Below, one piece after another: positions 5,686 to 7,505 of a stretch of DNA of 7,505 bases. Origin of the DNA: Acidobacteriota bacterium. Its GTDB lineage: Bacteria; Acidobacteriota; Polarisedimenticolia; J045. Position 1 is the stretch's first letter, and each line of letters begins with the position of its first letter. A program made the translations under genes and the position numbers. The notes beneath the pieces are model-generated. The model did no database searches. It was not told where the DNA came from and saw nothing but the letters and a program-made list of their open reading frames with translations. Where the stretch lies: positions 2,296,012 to 2,303,516 of the forward strand of contig CP070706.1 in assembly GCA_020350085.1 (NCBI GenBank). The letters run 5' to 3'.

Positions 5686-6825
5686 TTAGAACTCCCCGCG
5701 CCAGCGCAGCAGCTCGAGCCGACGCTCGAGCTGCAGCGCATTGTCGAAACCGATCAGGAAACGGAACGTGATCCGTTCTTGGTCGCGTGGGAAATCTCGC
5801 GGCAGCGGTGGAATCACTGCTCGACGCAGAGCTGCCGCCGACGCGTCATCGAGGCTGCTCAACACCGACGGCTCGAGCACTTCGAGATCGACCGCCGAGC
5901 CGTCCCGGCGCAGCACGAAGCGGATGATGACCTCGCCTTCGAGCCTCGGCAACGAGCCGAGCTTCTGGTCGCGCTCGAAGCGTCGCACGCGCGCGTCGAG
6001 CTCGCGCAACCACGCCCGATAGACCGCGAAATAGAGCTTGATCGCGTAATCGGACCAATCGTAGTCACCGCTCTCGAAATCAATCTCCGGAGGAAACAGC
6101 CCGCCGTGAATCTCGACATCGAAATCGAGCGAGCTCCCCGGGCCCTCCGGCCGCTCGGGCTTGGCCGGTCGGATCGGCTCGGGCTCGACGCGCGAAGGCG
6201 GAGGCGGCGTCGCTTCCTGCGGCTCGCCGGGCGCGGGCGCCGACTCGTCGAACGGACTCTCCTCGGCCTCCGACCCGGGGGCTGGTTGCGCCTCGGCCGG
6301 CTCCGTCAGCGGCTCGGGAGGGAGTTCTGCGGCCCTTTCCCCGCTGGACGGATCGCGCCGCTCAGGCACTGGCGCCGCCGGCGGCTGCTCGATCGCTTCC
6401 ACCGAGCGTGTCTCATCCGGTTGGCCCGGCCCTCCTCCCGGAGCGGGCGGCGCATGGATCTCCGCCTCCGGTCCGACGGGTCGGTCCGCACGGCGGTCCC
6501 CTTCCCCGCTCGAGTCAAACCCCAGCAAGCTCTCGTCGGCGGCGGGCTCCTCGGGCCTCTGCTCGGTCTCGGATGGGAGCGGATCGGTCTGTGGCGGCGG
6601 CGCGGGAGGCGGTGCCGGCTCGGGCAGTGGCTCGAACTCGAGCGGCACGAGCAACTCTGTTTCGTCCGCCAGCGGCGCCGGTGAACCGGTCCACGCGCTG
6701 GCCCCCAACAACAGCAGCGCGTGCACCAGCAAAGAGATCGCGATCGTGGTCGCGAAGCGGCGAGCGCTCGCGCGATTCGGTTCGGCCAGTTCGTCCAGAT
6801 CGAGCGCCGCCTCCAGCGACCTCAC
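5686..6825 (-). CDS. tonB: TonB-like energy-transducing protein
   Basis: The product has 379 residues from a GTG start. A short cytoplasmic N-terminus is followed by one membrane anchor (about 24-45, 'FATTIAISLLVHALLLLG'). It contains the S-x-x-x-H spacing (Ser31, His35) seen in TonB anchors, where the His couples to ExbB–ExbD. Residues about 50-250 form a long Pro/Glu-rich low-complexity spacer that would span the periplasm. The C-terminal TonB domain covers about 254-360, with 'EVIIRFVLRRDGSAVDLEVL' and 'ALRRAVIPPLPRDFP'. TonB passes proton-motive energy to outer-membrane transporters. GTG 6825 is chosen because it overlaps the upstream hydrolase stop as GTGA and has GGGGGAG 7 bp upstream; the frame stays open to 6879 but that part lies inside the hydrolase gene. 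A TonB-family protein with another task (TolA-like, gliding or adventurous-motility type) is possible. Confidence 0.88.
   Translation of the reverse strand: MRSLEAALDLDELAEPNRASARRFATTIAISLLVHALLLLGASAWTGSPAPLADETELLVPLEFEPLPEPAPPPAPPPQTDPLPSETEQRPEEPAADESLLGFDSSGEGDRRADRPVGPEAEIHAPPAPGGGPGQPDETRSVEAIEQPPAAPVPERRDPSSGERAAELPPEPLTEPAEAQPAPGSEAEESPFDESAPAPGEPQEATPPPPSRVEPEPIRPAKPERPEGPGSSLDFDVEIHGGLFPPEIDFESGDYDWSDYAIKLYFAVYRAWLRELDARVRRFERDQKLGSLPRLEGEVIIRFVLRRDGSAVDLEVLEPSVLSSLDDASAAALRRAVIPPLPRDFPRDQERITFRFLIGFDNALQLERRLELLRWRGEF
5704..5739 (-). repeat. Long inverted repeat in the last codons of tonB
   Basis: A 15-base inverted repeat with one mismatch (arms 5704-5718 and 5725-5739, 6-base loop) includes a perfect 10-bp inner stem, GCAGCTCGAG-like on the + strand. 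It lies 16 bp before the tonB stop codon. It encodes the 'LQLERRLELLR' helix, where paired CTCGAG (Leu-Glu) codons explain part of the symmetry. No T-tract follows. It could fold in the mRNA and protect or end the tonB transcript. Confidence 0.35.
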
Positions 6826-7505
6826 GAGCGCGCTCCCCCGCCGAGCTGGGCCGCCAGAGCGTGAAACTCGCGCCGCCACGCTTGTACGGGTGCATCGGTC
6901 CAGCGCGGGTGCACTCGGTTCGTCAGCAGAACCGCCACCAGAGGCCGATCGGCGTCGATCCAGACCGAGGTCCCCGTGAATCCGACGTGACCATACGAGT
7001 GTGGGCCGAACGGCCCGGCCGGCGCTTGTTCAGCCGCGCCCGACTGGAAACCGAAGGTGCGGATGTCTGTCGGCGATCGGCCCAGCGGACGGCGGAACAG
7101 CTCCAGCTCCTGCGTGGTGAACAGCAGACCATCGGTGGCCAGTGCGGAACAGAGCCGGAACACCGCCGCCGCCGTCCCGAACAGGCCCGCGTTTCCGGCC
7201 GCTCCGCCGAGAAACAGGGCGTTGCCGTCATGCACGACACCGCGCAGCGGGCCCTCGAACAGCGGCTTGGAGGCCGGGTCGTCGCTCGAGCTCGTCATCG
7301 CCAGCGCAATGTCTCGCTCTCGCTGGCGACCGGTCTCCGTCGGCGCCGTGCGCTCGCGCAGCGTTCGCGGCACCGGCGCGTAGCGCAGCTCGCTGGCGGA
7401 GATTCCCAGCGGTCGGCGGATCCGCTCCGAAAACAACGCGCGTAGGCTGCGGCCGCTGATCCGTTCGAGTGCGATGCCGGCGAGAATCGGCCCGAGGCAG
7501 GAGTA
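6822..7505 (-). CDS. Beta-lactamase-fold serine hydrolase (AmiE/YbbE-like), C-terminal part
   Basis: The gene enters from the right edge; 227 codons are visible and the nucleophile motif SxxK lies outside. The fragment begins YSCLGPILAGIALERISG, the second active-site motif region (usually YSN or YSD) of the PF00144 family. Further on are 'LRGVVHDGNA' (about 87-96), 'GGAAGNAGLFGTA' (100-112) and 'GHVGFTGTSVWID' (172-184), whose H-x-G replaces the KTG of beta-lactamases, followed by 'LLTNRVHP'. The combination APTE...LRG.VHD.NA...AG.AGLF plus GH.GFTGT.WID is characteristic of the group with Bacillus AmiE (YbbE), a muramyl-L-alanine amidase of muropeptide recycling, and of domains fused to GH3 glycosidases. 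A peptidoglycan-fragment amidase role is therefore inferred; esterase or peptidase activity is possible. In the second motif the usual Asn/Asp is Cys. The stop overlaps the tonB start (GTGA). Confidence 0.88.
   Translation of the reverse strand, partial: YSCLGPILAGIALERISGRSLRALFSERIRRPLGISASELRYAPVPRTLRERTAPTETGRQRERDIALAMTSSSDDPASKPLFEGPLRGVVHDGNALFLGGAAGNAGLFGTAAAVFRLCSALATDGLLFTTQELELFRRPLGRSPTDIRTFGFQSGAAEQAPAGPFGPHSYGHVGFTGTSVWIDADRPLVAVLLTNRVHPRWTDAPVQAWRREFHALAAQLGGGARS
6833..6839 (-). promoter_or_regulatory. Shine-Dalgarno site that sets the tonB start
   Basis: GGGGGAG on the − strand ends 7 bp before the GTG at 6825 and lies within the last codons of the hydrolase gene. With the GTGA stop–start overlap it supports the GTG start and translational coupling of hydrolase and tonB. 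Confidence 0.6.

Noticed and set aside
5668..6684. Long open frame on the + strand (338 codons) opposite tonB
   Set aside because: It is antisense to the TonB Pro/Glu-rich spacer, is Arg/Leu-rich low complexity with no domain, and arises from GC-rich codons on the other strand.
6408..7445. Long open frame on the + strand (345 codons) opposite the hydrolase and tonB N-terminus
   Set aside because: The − strand frame encodes a recognisable hydrolase and membrane anchor; the + frame is Arg/Ala/Pro-rich with no family resemblance.
1..7505. CRISPR array, tRNA, rRNA, insertion sequence, prophage or defence system
   Set aside because: No regularly spaced repeats, cloverleaf, rRNA-like stretch, transposase or integrase was seen, and nearly every base belongs to a housekeeping or envelope gene.

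Overview
The window is GC-rich chromosomal DNA with densely packed genes and codons that strongly favour G or C in the third position. It encodes a Gram-negative cell: a TonB–ExbB–ExbD energy-transducing set, which serves outer-membrane transport, and an exported LysM protein. A stand-alone MshEN (GspE/PilB N-terminal) protein and the style of the ExbD and LysM proteins suggest a deltaproteobacterial lineage in the broad sense (Myxococcota, Desulfobacterota, Binatota) or Acidobacteriota. This lineage call is a low-confidence inference from gene style. I see no mobile element, CRISPR array, tRNA or rRNA, so this looks like ordinary core chromosome.

Layout. The left end, on the + strand, holds the last part of pnp (S1 domain). 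After 33 bp comes a 327-residue protein with an N-terminal MshEN domain, a possible c-di-GMP receptor, and a GAF-like C-terminal half. Everything else lies on the − strand and is read from right to left: the 3' part of a beta-lactamase-fold serine hydrolase resembling the AmiE/YbbE muropeptide amidase group; tonB, joined to it by a GTGA overlap; a 105-bp gap with a possible promoter; a DEAD-box RNA helicase; exbB, joined by an ATGA overlap; exbD, 4 bp further on; a possible 22-codon ORF whose stop overlaps the TTG start of rsmD; rsmD; a 132-bp gap with a possible promoter; and a secreted LysM protein that ends tail-to-tail with the MshEN gene.

How the genes fit together. TonB, ExbB and ExbD should form one inner-membrane machine driven by the proton-motive force, although the helicase gene separates tonB from exbBD. 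The serine hydrolase and the LysM protein point to peptidoglycan turnover or binding, so much of the − strand cluster concerns the envelope. The helicase and RsmD, with PNPase nearby, are RNA-metabolism genes. Helicase, exbB, exbD and rsmD are spaced like one operon, and hydrolase–tonB like another or its upstream part.

Several starts are set by sequence context and not by the longest open frame: GTG at 6825 (tonB), ATG at 5580 (helicase), ATG at 4360 (exbB), GTG at 3687 (exbD) and TTG at 3188 (rsmD). I found no clearly new system. The points most worth checking are the MshEN–GAF protein, the duplicated domain in the LysM protein, the tonB/helicase/exbBD/rsmD arrangement, the small ORF before rsmD, and the changed active-site motif of the serine hydrolase.
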